Below, piece by piece: positions 49,609 through 57,917 of a stretch of DNA of 64,000 nt. The DNA lies in assembly GCA_964535315.1 (NCBI GenBank), contig CAZHTS010000009.1, positions 1 to 64,000 on the forward strand, read 5' to 3'. Origin of the DNA: CAZHTS01 sp964535315 (GTDB lineage: Bacteria; Chloroflexota; Anaerolineae; Anaerolineales; Anaerolineaceae). The position numbers were made by a program, and so were the translations under genes. Below the pieces are notes generated by a model. It searched no databases and was not told the DNA's origin. It saw nothing but the letters and a program-made list of their open reading frames with translations. Numbering within the stretch: the first letter of the stretch is position 1; each line of letters starts with the position of its first letter.

Positions 49609-51660
49609 TTACTTGGTGTAGATGAACTTGGCTACGTCTGGTTTGTCGACGTTGTCGCGGGTGATGATCTGATAACCGGTGGAGATGTGCAGCGGGACGC
49701 TGGTGACACCGTTCAGGTAAGCCATGGCCATTTCGACCGCCAGGAAGCCCATATCGGAGGGTTTCTGGGCGATGACCATGTCGACGGTCTTGTTCTTGAG
49801 CATCTCGATGGCGGTCTCGGTGGCGTCAAAGGCAACCACCTTCACCTTGCCGCTCAGGCCCTTGTTGGCCACCACCTGCCCGGCGCCCTGGGCGCTGAAC
49901 ACGTTGGTGCCAAAGATACCGGCCAGGTCGGGTTCCTTCTGCAGGATGGCTTCCACCTGGGCCTGGGCCTTGGAGGGATCGTCGTCGTTGTAGTCCACGC
50001 CCACCAGGGTGATGTCCTTCAGGTCCTTGAGGACTTCCTTGCAGCCCTTCTCGCGAGCGTCGGTGCTGCTGATGCCCGGCTTGACGTTCTGGACGTAGAT
50101 CTTGCCCTTACCGCCGATGGCTTCCGCCAGCGCCTTGCAGGCGATGCGGCCGCCCTCTTCGTTGTCCGAAGCGATGAAGGACAGCGGGAATTTGACCGGG
50201 CCGTTGGCGTAATCGCCGTCGCCGACGTAGGTATCCACCGTCAGCAGCGGCAGGCCGGCTTCGCTGGCCTTCTGCAAAGGCGCAACCATGGCTTCCTTAT
50301 CCACCGGGGCGAGGAAGAGGAAGTTGATGTCACCGCGGGCGACCATAGCATCCAGCATGGGGGTCTGGACGGTGGCGTTCCACTGCTCGGGGAACTGCGA
50401 AACCAGTTCCACGCCGAACAGACCGGCGGCCTGTTTGGCGCCGCGTTCCATGGTGAAGTAGAACGGATCCTGCACGCCGGCCAGGAAGGCAACCTTGCGC
50501 CCGGCGGTCTTAGACTTGAACTCGCCGCCGCCCTTGGTGTAGATGAACTGGGCAACTTCCGGCTTGTCAACGTTGTCGCGGGTGATGATCTGGTAACCGG
50601 TGGAGATGTGCTTTGGAACGCTGGTGATGCCGTTCAGGTACGCCACGGCCATTTCAACCGCCAGGTAGCCCATGTCGGAGGGTTTCTGGGCGATGACCAT
50701 GTCGACGGTCTTGTTCTTGAGCATCTCGATGGCGGTCTCGGTGGCGTCAAAGGCAACCACCTTCACCTTGCCGCTCAGGCCCTTGTTGGCCACCACCTGC
50801 CCGGCGCCCTGGGCGCTGAACACGTTGGTGCCAAAGATACCGGCCAGGTCGGGTTCCTTCTGCAGGATGGCTTCCACCTGGGCCTGGGCCTTGGAGGGAT
50901 CGTCGTCGTTGTAGTCCACGCCCACCAGGGTGATGTCCTTCAGGTCCTTGAGGACTTCCTTGCAGCCCTTCTCGCGAGCGTCGGTGCTGCTGATGCCCGG
51001 CTTGACGTTCTGGACGTAGATCTTGCCCTTACCGCCGATGGCTTCCGCCAGCGCCTTGCAGGCGATGCGGCCGCCCTCTTCGTTGTCCGAAGCGATGAAG
51101 GACAGCGGGAATTTGACCGGGCCGTTGGCGTAATCGCCGTCGCCGACGTAGGTATCCACCGTCAGCAGCGGCAGGCCGGCTTCGCTGGCCTTCTGCAAAG
51201 GCGCAACCATGGCTTCCTTATCCACCGGGGCGAGGAAGAGGAAGTTGATGTCACCGCGGGCGACCATAGCATCCAGCATGGGGGTCTGGACGGTGGCGTT
51301 CCACTGCTCGGGGAACTGCGAAACCAGTTCCACGCCGAACAGACCGGCGGCCTGTTTGGCGCCGCGTTCCATGGTGAAGTAGAACGGATCCTGCACGCCG
51401 GCCAGGAAGGCAATCTTGACGGCGGCCTTGGCGGGTTCGGCGGGCGCAGGGGCGGCAGTGGGCTCGGCGGCGGCCGGGGCCTTGGTCGGTTCGGCCGGGG
51501 CGGCGGCGGGCGGTTGGGTGGCTTCCGCCGCAGCGGGCGCCTTGGTCGGTTCGGCAGCGGCCGGGGCCTTGGTCGGTTCGGCCGGGGCGCCGCAGGCGGT
51601 GAGCAACATGGCGACCAGCACCATAAGGCTCAGGACAACAGAAATACGCTTGGTTTGCAT
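49609..51660 (-). CDS. Sugar ABC transporter binding lipoprotein with two tandem, nearly identical RbsB-like domains
   Basis: A 683-residue lipoprotein, twice the usual size. Lipobox LLTACG (Cys 23), then a linker built of repeated EPTKAPAAA units (residues about 28-78). Two type-1 periplasmic binding domains follow, each opening with AFLAGVQDPFYFTMERG and ending with GYQIITRDNVDKP. Residues about 83-329 and 390-636 are identical; the C-terminal 45 residues of each domain differ at several positions. The link between domains is GGGEFKSKTAGRK. The duplication is 921 bp, exactly 307 codons. It should deliver one sugar type to the single permease; two sites might raise local capture. An assembly artefact is possible. 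Confidence 0.88.
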   Translation of the reverse strand: MQTKRISVVLSLMVLVAMLLTACGAPAEPTKAPAAAEPTKAPAAAEATQPPAAAPAEPTKAPAAAEPTAAPAPAEPAKAAVKIAFLAGVQDPFYFTMERGAKQAAGLFGVELVSQFPEQWNATVQTPMLDAMVARGDINFLFLAPVDKEAMVAPLQKASEAGLPLLTVDTYVGDGDYANGPVKFPLSFIASDNEEGGRIACKALAEAIGGKGKIYVQNVKPGISSTDAREKGCKEVLKDLKDITLVGVDYNDDDPSKAQAQVEAILQKEPDLAGIFGTNVFSAQGAGQVVANKGLSGKVKVVAFDATETAIEMLKNKTVDMVIAQKPSDMGYLAVEMAVAYLNGITSVPKHISTGYQIITRDNVDKPEVAQFIYTKGGGEFKSKTAGRKVAFLAGVQDPFYFTMERGAKQAAGLFGVELVSQFPEQWNATVQTPMLDAMVARGDINFLFLAPVDKEAMVAPLQKASEAGLPLLTVDTYVGDGDYANGPVKFPLSFIASDNEEGGRIACKALAEAIGGKGKIYVQNVKPGISSTDAREKGCKEVLKDLKDITLVGVDYNDDDPSKAQAQVEAILQKEPDLAGIFGTNVFSAQGAGQVVANKGLSGKVKVVAFDATETAIEMLKNKTVDMVIAQKPSDMGFLAVEMAMAYLNGVTSVPLHISTGYQIITRDNVDKPDVAKFIYTK
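49754..51413. repeat. In-frame tandem duplication, 921-bp period
   Basis: Bases 49754-50492 and 50675-51413 are identical over 739 bp by eye, offset by 921. The flanking 145 bp of each unit (49609-49753 and 50530-50674) are similar but diverged. Confidence 0.88.
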
Positions 51661-51857
51661 TTTCTTCTCCTTTCAGGAATCTGGGTAACGACAGCAAAGC
51701 GAAACGCCGGATGATTGACCAGAGTCAAAAGCCTGTATTGTATTGCGCTGACGTGCTTCCTCCTTTCCTCCAGAAAAAGTGCTCAAACGCCCATACCAGT
51801 AATCTATTTATCGGTAAAATCGGTGGGAAATGATCTTGCCGCCAGAATTTGGGACTT

Positions 51858-51931
51858 TTCGAACAAAACTCGATTTGAAATGTTCACACAAGATCGCAAA
51901 GCGCTCAAAAAGCCCAAGAAACTGTTCGTTT
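51858..51931. promoter_or_regulatory. Pair of GlpR/DeoR-like half-sites in the transporter leader
   Basis: TTCGAACAAA (51858-51867) and CTGTTCGTTT (51922-51931) are in opposite orientation and each matches the GlpR-type consensus (WATKYTCGWW) with one mismatch. They lie just downstream of the transporter's -10 box, where a DeoR-family protein could block transcription. The rest of the 428-bp gap 51661-52088 is AT-rich leader sequence with no gene. Confidence 0.4.
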
Positions 51932-51948
51932 TGGCAAATCGCATTGTC

Positions 51949-51977
51949 ATAATATCACACGAAAGCACAAAAGTCAA
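51949..51977 (-). promoter_or_regulatory. Promoter of the sugar ABC transporter operon
   Basis: Minus strand: TTGACT (51977-51972), 17-base spacer, TATTAT (51954-51949). The leader would be about 280 bases. Confidence 0.72.
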
Positions 51978-52018
51978 TATATTTTGTGAGACATCGATAA
52001 TTTTCAAACAAGCAATGA

Positions 52019-52046
52019 TTGACTTCTAACATTTTTACGGTATAAT
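52019..52046 (+). promoter_or_regulatory. Promoter of the DeoR-PBP regulator gene
   Basis: TTGACT (52019-52024), 16-base spacer, TATAAT (52041-52046), about 43 bases before the ATG. It is divergent from the transporter promoter, the two -35 boxes being 41 bases apart, so one protein could control both. Confidence 0.8.
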
Positions 52047-52088
52047 AGAACAAACACCGCAAAGAATTTACACGCAACGAGGATTGTC

Positions 52089-53789
52089 ATGAAAACCAAA
52101 GCCCGGCTGGAGCACATCGCCTCATTGATCGACGAACGGGGTTTCTTATCGGTAGCAGAACTGGCCGAGGCGTTTCAGGTTTCGGAAATGACAATCCGCC
52201 GCGATTTGGAACAACTGGACGCCCAGAAACGCATCCTGCGCACCTACGGTGGGGCCGCCTCGCTGCGCAGCGAGGACGAGCGCGACGAGATGGAGCAAAA
52301 GCCCGAAGTGCTGCTGGTCGATCAGGTGGACGTACTGGTGGCGACGATGGTCAACCCCTATTACGACAGCCTGCTGCTCGACCGGGTTGGCAAGAAAAAT
52401 ATCCCGATCATCGCCGAATCGACCCACATGCCCAACCAGTGCACCATGGTGGCAGTGGACAACTACCAGGCCGGGATGGATCTGGGGCGCTGGGCCGGGC
52501 GAACGATCCGCCAGCAGGGTTTTGAAAAAGCCTGCCTGCTCGACCTGACCTTTCACCTGGAAAACACACAGACCCGCAGCCGCGGGTTTATCGCCGGGCT
52601 GAACGAAGTCTGCCCGGAGGCCGAGGTGGTGCTGTCGATCAACGCCCAGTCGCGTTACGCCACCGCCTACCAGCTGGCGCGCGACGCCCTGACCGTACAC
52701 CCCCACATCAACCTGATCTTCGCCATCAACGATACCACCGCCTGGGGTGCAATCAACGCCTGCAAGGATCTGAACATCGACCCGGCGCGCATGACGGTGG
52801 TGCCCTTCGGGCTGGAAGGCGACACGCTGAAAAACGCCCTGATGGCGGACGGATACTGCAAGGCCGGTCTGGCAATGTTCCCCGAGATCGTCAGCCTGAC
52901 GTGCATCGAAGCCGCCATCGCCGCTTACAACCACGGCGCCCTGCCGGAAAATTACGTCACCCCGCACGTGGTGTTGACCGCCCGCACGCTGCCCGAGTAT
53001 TACACCCTGAGCCCGAACGGCTGGCGGCTGAATTGGCCGGTTGCCCGCAGCCGGCTCAACATCCCCGTCCAGACCGAAACGATCCACCCACCCGAACGAC
53101 TGCCGCGCCAGATTGGGCTGATCATCCCGTTTAGCGAGCACGAATGGTACCGCAACCTGCGCGACTGCCTGCAGGAATACAGCCAGCAGTACGGCATCGG
53201 GGTGCAGATTATCGACGCCGACCAAAACGTGCGCGACGAGATCGAACTGCGCCGGCGGCAGATTGCCCACGCCGCGGCCGGGTTGATCCGCCCGGGCGAG
53301 GTGGTGCTGATCGACAGCGGGCCGATTGCCCGCTATCTGGCCGAGGAGATCAAGAAGGCGCACCAGGAGGTGACCGTCATCACCAATTCGGTGGTGGTCT
53401 TCGATACGCTCAATCGCACGCCGGGGGTGATGTTGATCTCCACCGGCGGAGCGGTGCGCTACAGCAGCCAGGTGCTGGTCGGTCCGACGGCCGAAAGCGC
53501 CCTCAAAGAACTGCGCGCCGATAAGCTGTTCCTGATGGTCAGCGGCATCACCCTCGATTTTGGCCTGTCGCACACCAACATTTCGGAGGTGACGATCAAG
53601 CAGGCGATGATCCGCTCGGCGCGCGAAGTGGTGCTGCTGGCCGACCACACCCTGTTCGGCACCGAGTCGGTCATCCAGGTCGCCCCGTTGAGCGTGGTCA
53701 ACCGCCTGATCACCGACGACGCCCTGCAACCCAGCACCCGCCTGGACATTTCGAAATCCGGCATCCAGATTCTGCTGGTGCAGATGTAA
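52089..53789 (+). CDS. Three-part regulator: DeoR HTH + PBP1-like sugar-binding domain + DeoRC sensor
   Basis: A 566-residue regulator. Residues 1-57 are a DeoR-type helix-turn-helix (LSVAELAEAFQVSEMTIRRD, then YGGA). Residues about 78-330 form a type-1 periplasmic-binding-protein domain like RbsB: VLVATMVNPYYDSLL, MVAVDNYQAGMDLGRWAG, LIFAINDTTAWGAI. Residues 340-380 (IGLIIPFSEHEWYRNLRDC) look like the first strand-helix of a second such domain. Residues about 388-550 are DeoRC: GEVVLIDSG, VTVITNSVVV, STGGAVR, DKLFLMVSGITLDFGLS and EVVLLADHTLFG. DeoRC normally binds a sugar phosphate. It is divergent from the matching transporter. Confidence 0.9.
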   Translation: MKTKARLEHIASLIDERGFLSVAELAEAFQVSEMTIRRDLEQLDAQKRILRTYGGAASLRSEDERDEMEQKPEVLLVDQVDVLVATMVNPYYDSLLLDRVGKKNIPIIAESTHMPNQCTMVAVDNYQAGMDLGRWAGRTIRQQGFEKACLLDLTFHLENTQTRSRGFIAGLNEVCPEAEVVLSINAQSRYATAYQLARDALTVHPHINLIFAINDTTAWGAINACKDLNIDPARMTVVPFGLEGDTLKNALMADGYCKAGLAMFPEIVSLTCIEAAIAAYNHGALPENYVTPHVVLTARTLPEYYTLSPNGWRLNWPVARSRLNIPVQTETIHPPERLPRQIGLIIPFSEHEWYRNLRDCLQEYSQQYGIGVQIIDADQNVRDEIELRRRQIAHAAAGLIRPGEVVLIDSGPIARYLAEEIKKAHQEVTVITNSVVVFDTLNRTPGVMLISTGGAVRYSSQVLVGPTAESALKELRADKLFLMVSGITLDFGLSHTNISEVTIKQAMIRSAREVVLLADHTLFGTESVIQVAPLSVVNRLITDDALQPSTRLDISKSGIQILLVQM

Positions 53790-53924
53790 CCACGCCTTAC
53801 AAAACTGTTTGTTGACGGGCACTTTACAAAACCTTAAAGCGCTCTTAATCGACTTTTCCTGTATGATATGAAATAATAAAGCAGCAATCCATTTTCATCG
53901 ATGCACGTTGTACGAGGTGATCTC

Positions 53925-54071
53925 ATGACTGGCCCTTATCGCTCATTCCCCTTCTCTCACAGACGTTCACACAGGTCTGGCAGTCGTGCGAATACCCCTC
54001 GCAACCCGGTCGGCGATGAGCGTTTCATCGCCGACCTTCATTTTCGGCAGCCGGCCGGAAAGGAGCGCTGA
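53925..54071 (+). CDS. Possible 48-residue leader ORF
   Basis: ATG at 53925 follows GAGGTG at nine bases. The ORF ends TGA at 54069-54071, one base before the RNase H-like ATG. The peptide is rich in Arg, Ser and His (SHRRSHRSGSR). Its second half overlaps the hairpin at 54008-54036, so ribosome position could influence that hairpin. No homologue recognised; it may be non-coding. Confidence 0.35.
   Translation: MTGPYRSFPFSHRRSHRSGSRANTPRNPVGDERFIADLHFRQPAGKER
54008..54044 (+). terminator. Attenuator-like hairpin upstream of RNase H-like gene
   Basis: Perfect 12-bp stem (54008-54019 with 54025-54036), five-base loop, then TTCATTTT. It looks like an intrinsic terminator only 37 bases upstream of the RNase H-like start, with a possible promoter (TATGAT near 53862) about 150 bases before it. 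Confidence 0.6.
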
Positions 54072-54072
54072 C

Positions 54073-54633
54073 ATGATTACGCTGCATTTTGATGGTCTCT
54101 ACCGCAAAGTCACGGCAAAAGACGATCTCAGTTCCGAGGCCGGGCTGATGTGTTATGGCTGGTTGATCAGCCGGGATGGAATCGTCATCGGGCGCGGTCA
54201 CGGCGGGTATGCCCGCAACAAGGACGCCACCTCCAACGTGGCCGAATACCTGGCGATGATCGAGGGACTGGAAGCGCTGCTGGACATGGGGTTGGAAAAG
54301 GAAGCGATCGAGGTGATCGGCGACGCCCGTTCGATCATCGAGCAGATGCAAGGCACGGCCTGTGTCAGTTCGCCGCGCGTGCGGCCGCTGTACCAGCGCG
54401 CCAGCCGCATTGCCCGCCGCTTCTCCACCCTGCGCTGGACGTGGGCGCCGCGACGCTACAACCACGATGCCGACCAGCTCACCCGGCGCGCCCTACGCCA
54501 GATTCGCGCCGGGTATGGCCGCCAGCTGGCGGCGTTGGAGCAAATGATCCAGGATGGGCAAAAGAAGGGGCGTAAAAAACAGGGCTTTCTGCCACTGCTC
54601 GACCTGCGCGTCTTCCAGCCCGCCCGCTTGTAA
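54073..54633 (+). CDS. Ribonuclease HI-like protein
   Basis: A 186-residue RNase H-fold protein. The four acidic catalytic positions are present: Asp in LHFDGLYR, Glu in SNVAEYLAMIEGLEAL, Asp in VIGDARSI and Asp in YNHDADQLTRRAL. It should cleave RNA in RNA-DNA hybrids, or act as a related reverse-transcriptase-like nuclease. The C-terminal 45 residues form a basic tail (QKKGRKKQ) not found in classical RnhA. Start at MITLHF (54073). A perfect 15-bp terminator follows. Confidence 0.85.
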   Translation: MITLHFDGLYRKVTAKDDLSSEAGLMCYGWLISRDGIVIGRGHGGYARNKDATSNVAEYLAMIEGLEALLDMGLEKEAIEVIGDARSIIEQMQGTACVSSPRVRPLYQRASRIARRFSTLRWTWAPRRYNHDADQLTRRALRQIRAGYGRQLAALEQMIQDGQKKGRKKQGFLPLLDLRVFQPARL

Positions 54634-54646
54634 AGGAGAAAACGGC

Positions 54647-54681
54647 GGCGCGCCTTTCATCGCCGGGATGAAAGGCGCGCC
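54647..54681. terminator. Hairpin terminator between convergent genes
   Basis: Perfect 15-bp stem (54647-54661 with 54667-54681), loop GCCGG, followed by GGTCATTT. It serves the RNase H-like gene and the convergent M20 hydrolase gene. Confidence 0.85.
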
Positions 54682-54722
54682 GGTCATTTAACAGGAACTA
54701 CGAGGCCGGTGAACGGTAATCT

Positions 54723-55895
54723 TTACAGGCGGTCAATCGCCCGGGCGTATACCGCACAGGCTTCCACAATCTGATCGACGGCGCATTTTTCGTTGCGCAT
54801 GTGCGCCAGTTTGTACTCGCCGGGCCCAAACCCGATGCTGGGAATGCCGGCGCTAACCGTGGCAACGGCGTTGGTGCTGTAATCCCAGAAATCGTAGGCC
54901 TGCGGGGCGCGCCCAAACACGTCCTCATAGGCGGCGATGAACGCCCTGGCAAGCTCGTGCTGCAAGTCGATCTCCCACGCCGGATGAAGCGGCTCGTACA
55001 CCAGTTCTTCCCCCGTCCAGGTCGTCTTGTGCAGGGTGCCAATCTCCCAGGTGGCGCGCTTGCCGGCGATGATCCGTTCCATTTCATCCCGGACGGTCTG
55101 TTCCGTTTCACCCACCACCATTCTGCGATCCAGGTACACCTCGCACGCCGACGGCACGGCGTTGAGAGAGACGCTCGTGCTGGAAATCTGCGACATGACC
55201 AGCGTGCCCCGTTTACCGGGCTTTTTCATCAATTCCAGATTGGCTTGTTCGACGCGCTGGATAATTTCGGCCATCTCGTAGATGGCGTTCACCCCTTTTT
55301 CGGGCGCCGAGCCGTGCGCCGAGACGCCCTGGGTCTTGATGACGATCTGCGCCTTACCTTTATGCCCGGTGGTGATGACGTTGGAGGAGGGTTCGCAGAT
55401 GACGGCGTAGGCGGGTTTCGGGTCGCAGGCGGCGAGCACAGGCTTGAGCCCCTCCCCGTCGCAGTATTCTTCGAACACGGTACCGGAAACGTATACCCGC
55501 TTGCCGTCGAGCCAGCCGCGGCTCCTGGCAAGCGCCGCGGCGTACACCGATGCGGCCGCGCCGGATTTCATATCGACCGAGCCGCGCCCCCACAGATACC
55601 CGTCCACGATTGCGCCGCTAAACGGGGGCACGTCCCACTGCTGCTCGTCGAACACCTGCACCGTGTCGAGATGAGAATCAAACAGAATCGCCTTTTCACC
55701 GTCGCCAATCCGTCCCAGCACGTTGCCATAGCGGTCGATCCTGACCTCGTCATAACCCAGCGCCTGCATGCGGGCAGCGATGAACCGGGCGGCCTGTTCT
55801 TCCTGCCCGGAATAACTCTGGATGCGCACCAGGCCCTGAGCAAACGCCAGCAGGTCATTCGTCACGTCCACACCGTGGATCGTTATATCGTTCAT
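54723..55895 (-). CDS. M20 family metallo-hydrolase, YgeY-like (ArgE/DapE superfamily)
   Basis: A 390-residue dizinc hydrolase. Zinc and catalytic residues are in LFDSHLDTVQV (His, Asp), WGRGSVDMKSG (Asp), TVFEEYCDGEG (Glu pair) and CEPSS; a later HM near the C-terminus gives the last ligand. The dimerisation insert carries GVSAHGSAPEKGVNAIY, close to the YgeY selenium-metabolism-linked group. These remove acyl or carbamoyl groups from amino-acid-like substrates. No selenium or purine-catabolism gene adjoins it. It is 12 bases downstream of the polytopic membrane protein gene. Confidence 0.87.
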   Translation of the reverse strand: MNDITIHGVDVTNDLLAFAQGLVRIQSYSGQEEQAARFIAARMQALGYDEVRIDRYGNVLGRIGDGEKAILFDSHLDTVQVFDEQQWDVPPFSGAIVDGYLWGRGSVDMKSGAAASVYAAALARSRGWLDGKRVYVSGTVFEEYCDGEGLKPVLAACDPKPAYAVICEPSSNVITTGHKGKAQIVIKTQGVSAHGSAPEKGVNAIYEMAEIIQRVEQANLELMKKPGKRGTLVMSQISSTSVSLNAVPSACEVYLDRRMVVGETEQTVRDEMERIIAGKRATWEIGTLHKTTWTGEELVYEPLHPAWEIDLQHELARAFIAAYEDVFGRAPQAYDFWDYSTNAVATVSAGIPSIGFGPGEYKLAHMRNEKCAVDQIVEACAVYARAIDRL

Positions 55896-55907
55896 CGCAT
55901 CCTCCTC

Positions 55908-57677
55908 TTACGAAAACAGGCCGCGCAGCCAGTCGAGCAGCGCCGGGTTGAGCGTCTCAAATCGTTTGTCCGAACCGCTGACGCCGATCGCCAGACCGGT
56001 GACCAGGGCGACCAGCACGCAGGCCAGCAGCGCCAGGCGATAAAGATCCAGCGCCAGGGGATGGCGACGCAGGGCGCGCCGGCCCAGCCAGTAGCCCAAC
56101 GAGGCCAGCACCACCAGCAGCGGGGTAAAGTCGAACTGGTAACGCATCGTCACCGAGACGAACACCAGCAAGAAGCCAAAGGCAACCAGCACGGTCGCGG
56201 CCAGGCACAACAGGAGCCAGCGCAGCAGGGCGTCTTCCTGGCCGGCAGGTTTGCGCCAGGAACGGACGGCGGCAACCAACGCCGGGAGGGCAAACCACAC
56301 GTACGGCTGGGCGAGCAGCAAACCGGCCACCTGCTCGGGGTAGTAATAAAACTCGGGCAGGCGGATGAAAAACGGCCACATCTCTTCGCTGATGTGAATG
56401 GCAAAGAAGAAAGGAAAGCCGTCTTCGACCGTCAGCGGGCGGAAGAGATAGCTGTACAGGTTGGGGATGATGTACTTCCAGGAGAAGATTTGATCGAAAC
56501 GGCGGAAGGCCAGCCCGGTGAGCTGGTAGCGCAGGCCGAACTCAAAGATAGAGTCAAAACGCACGTAGTTATAGCAGGCCACACCGGCGGCGCACAGCGC
56601 CAGCGGCGCGCCCAGGGCGAGCACGTCCAGCATCTGTGCCGGCAAAGGCAAACTGCGGGCCTGTCCCTGCCAGCGCAAGAGCCAGAGCGCCGCCAGCAGA
56701 GCCAACACCGCCACCGCCGGGGTCAGGCTGGCGCGCGTGCCCAGCACCAATCCCAGGCTGGCGCCGGCCAGGACAAGCCGCCCGCGGCGCGGCCGCTCCG
56801 GCTCCAGAGCGGTCACCAGCCAGAAGACGCCGGCCAGCAAAAAGCACTGCGCCCCGGCCACCGCCACTTCATACACCGCCGGGCGCTCCACCAGCCACAG
56901 TACGGGCATGCCCACCGCCGCCACCAGCGCGCCGGGCAGGAGCACGCCGGGGGGCAGGTCGGTGAACCAGCGCCGCCAGAAGGTGTACAACAGCAGCAGG
57001 CTGAAAATATAGCTCCCCAGGACAAAGACGTACACCAAATACAGGTCTGCCACGGTGGCGGGATGAACCCACTTGAACAGCGCCAGCAAGACGCCCGGCA
57101 CGGGCCCCCAATAGAGGTGATAACGCCCTTTGTAGAACGAGGCGTCCCACAGGTAGGCATCGATGTTCTTGCGCTGCTGGTAATCGTACGGGTTCTGCAG
57201 GGCGAGCAGTTCCGGACTGGGCTGCACCAGCAAAGCAGTCTGACCATGCAAAAAGCCCTCGGCCATCAGGTCGAAATACACGGTAGACCGCTGCCAGCGC
57301 GTCCAGGTGCCGGCGGTGATGTACCAGGCATACACCAGCCCGCCCAACACCGCCAGGACGACCAGCAAGACGCGGGCGCGGCGCACGGCCATTTTCACAT
57401 CCTCGGCGGCGCGCTCCGACCGGGCGGGACGCAGGGCCCGATACCCTTGTTCAACCCGCTCTGCCCAGGCGCACAGGCCGGCCCGGCGCAGCACAGCCAG
57501 ACCGAGCAGAAGGCAGCCCACCCCGCTGACCGCCAGCAGGATACGGCCCGTACCCCAGCCGGCGTCGTGGTCGATGCCCAGTTGTTGGGCCAACAGGGCG
57601 CAGACCAACAAGGCCGTCCCTGAAACGAACAGGGCAGCCAGCGATACACGCAGCCAGAGGGGGGTCTTCGTCGCCAT
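55908..57677 (-). CDS. Large polytopic membrane protein (glycosyltransferase-like GT-C fold)
   Basis: A 589-residue protein with about twelve to fourteen membrane helices. After helix 3 a lumenal loop reads TWTRWQRSTVYFDLMAEGFL then ASFYKGRYHLYWGPVP, which resembles the aspartate-bearing first loop of dolichyl-phosphate-mannose-type (GT-C) transferases and related Chloroflexota membrane proteins. No sugar-transfer motif is fully convincing. It would use a lipid-linked sugar if the fold is right. Separate promoter not found. Confidence 0.65.
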   Translation of the reverse strand: MATKTPLWLRVSLAALFVSGTALLVCALLAQQLGIDHDAGWGTGRILLAVSGVGCLLLGLAVLRRAGLCAWAERVEQGYRALRPARSERAAEDVKMAVRRARVLLVVLAVLGGLVYAWYITAGTWTRWQRSTVYFDLMAEGFLHGQTALLVQPSPELLALQNPYDYQQRKNIDAYLWDASFYKGRYHLYWGPVPGVLLALFKWVHPATVADLYLVYVFVLGSYIFSLLLLYTFWRRWFTDLPPGVLLPGALVAAVGMPVLWLVERPAVYEVAVAGAQCFLLAGVFWLVTALEPERPRRGRLVLAGASLGLVLGTRASLTPAVAVLALLAALWLLRWQGQARSLPLPAQMLDVLALGAPLALCAAGVACYNYVRFDSIFEFGLRYQLTGLAFRRFDQIFSWKYIIPNLYSYLFRPLTVEDGFPFFFAIHISEEMWPFFIRLPEFYYYPEQVAGLLLAQPYVWFALPALVAAVRSWRKPAGQEDALLRWLLLCLAATVLVAFGFLLVFVSVTMRYQFDFTPLLVVLASLGYWLGRRALRRHPLALDLYRLALLACVLVALVTGLAIGVSGSDKRFETLNPALLDWLRGLFS

Positions 57678-57917
57678 ACCGTACCGTTATCGAAACGCCT
57701 CAATTATACCCGGCAAAGACGTCCTGACAAGCAATGACAATTTATTGCTCAAGTGATGACAAACATCAGCGGCAGGTAGTGCTAGATTTAAGCCCGGGAT
57801 TATGCTATCATTAGGCCGAATTTGATTGTATTTATCCACATCGGTCCCCCCACCCCAGCGCACATCCAGCGCCGAACAATCTTCGGAGCAGTTTAATATT
57901 GTATAGAGGTTGATGCC

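Noticed and set aside
49603..51714. 703-codon plus-strand frame with internal repeats
   Set aside because: It repeats only because the binding-protein gene on the other strand is duplicated; no ribosome site or domain.
54801..57623. 940-codon plus-strand frame
   Set aside because: Antisense to the M20 hydrolase and the polytopic membrane protein, crossing their boundary; no domain.
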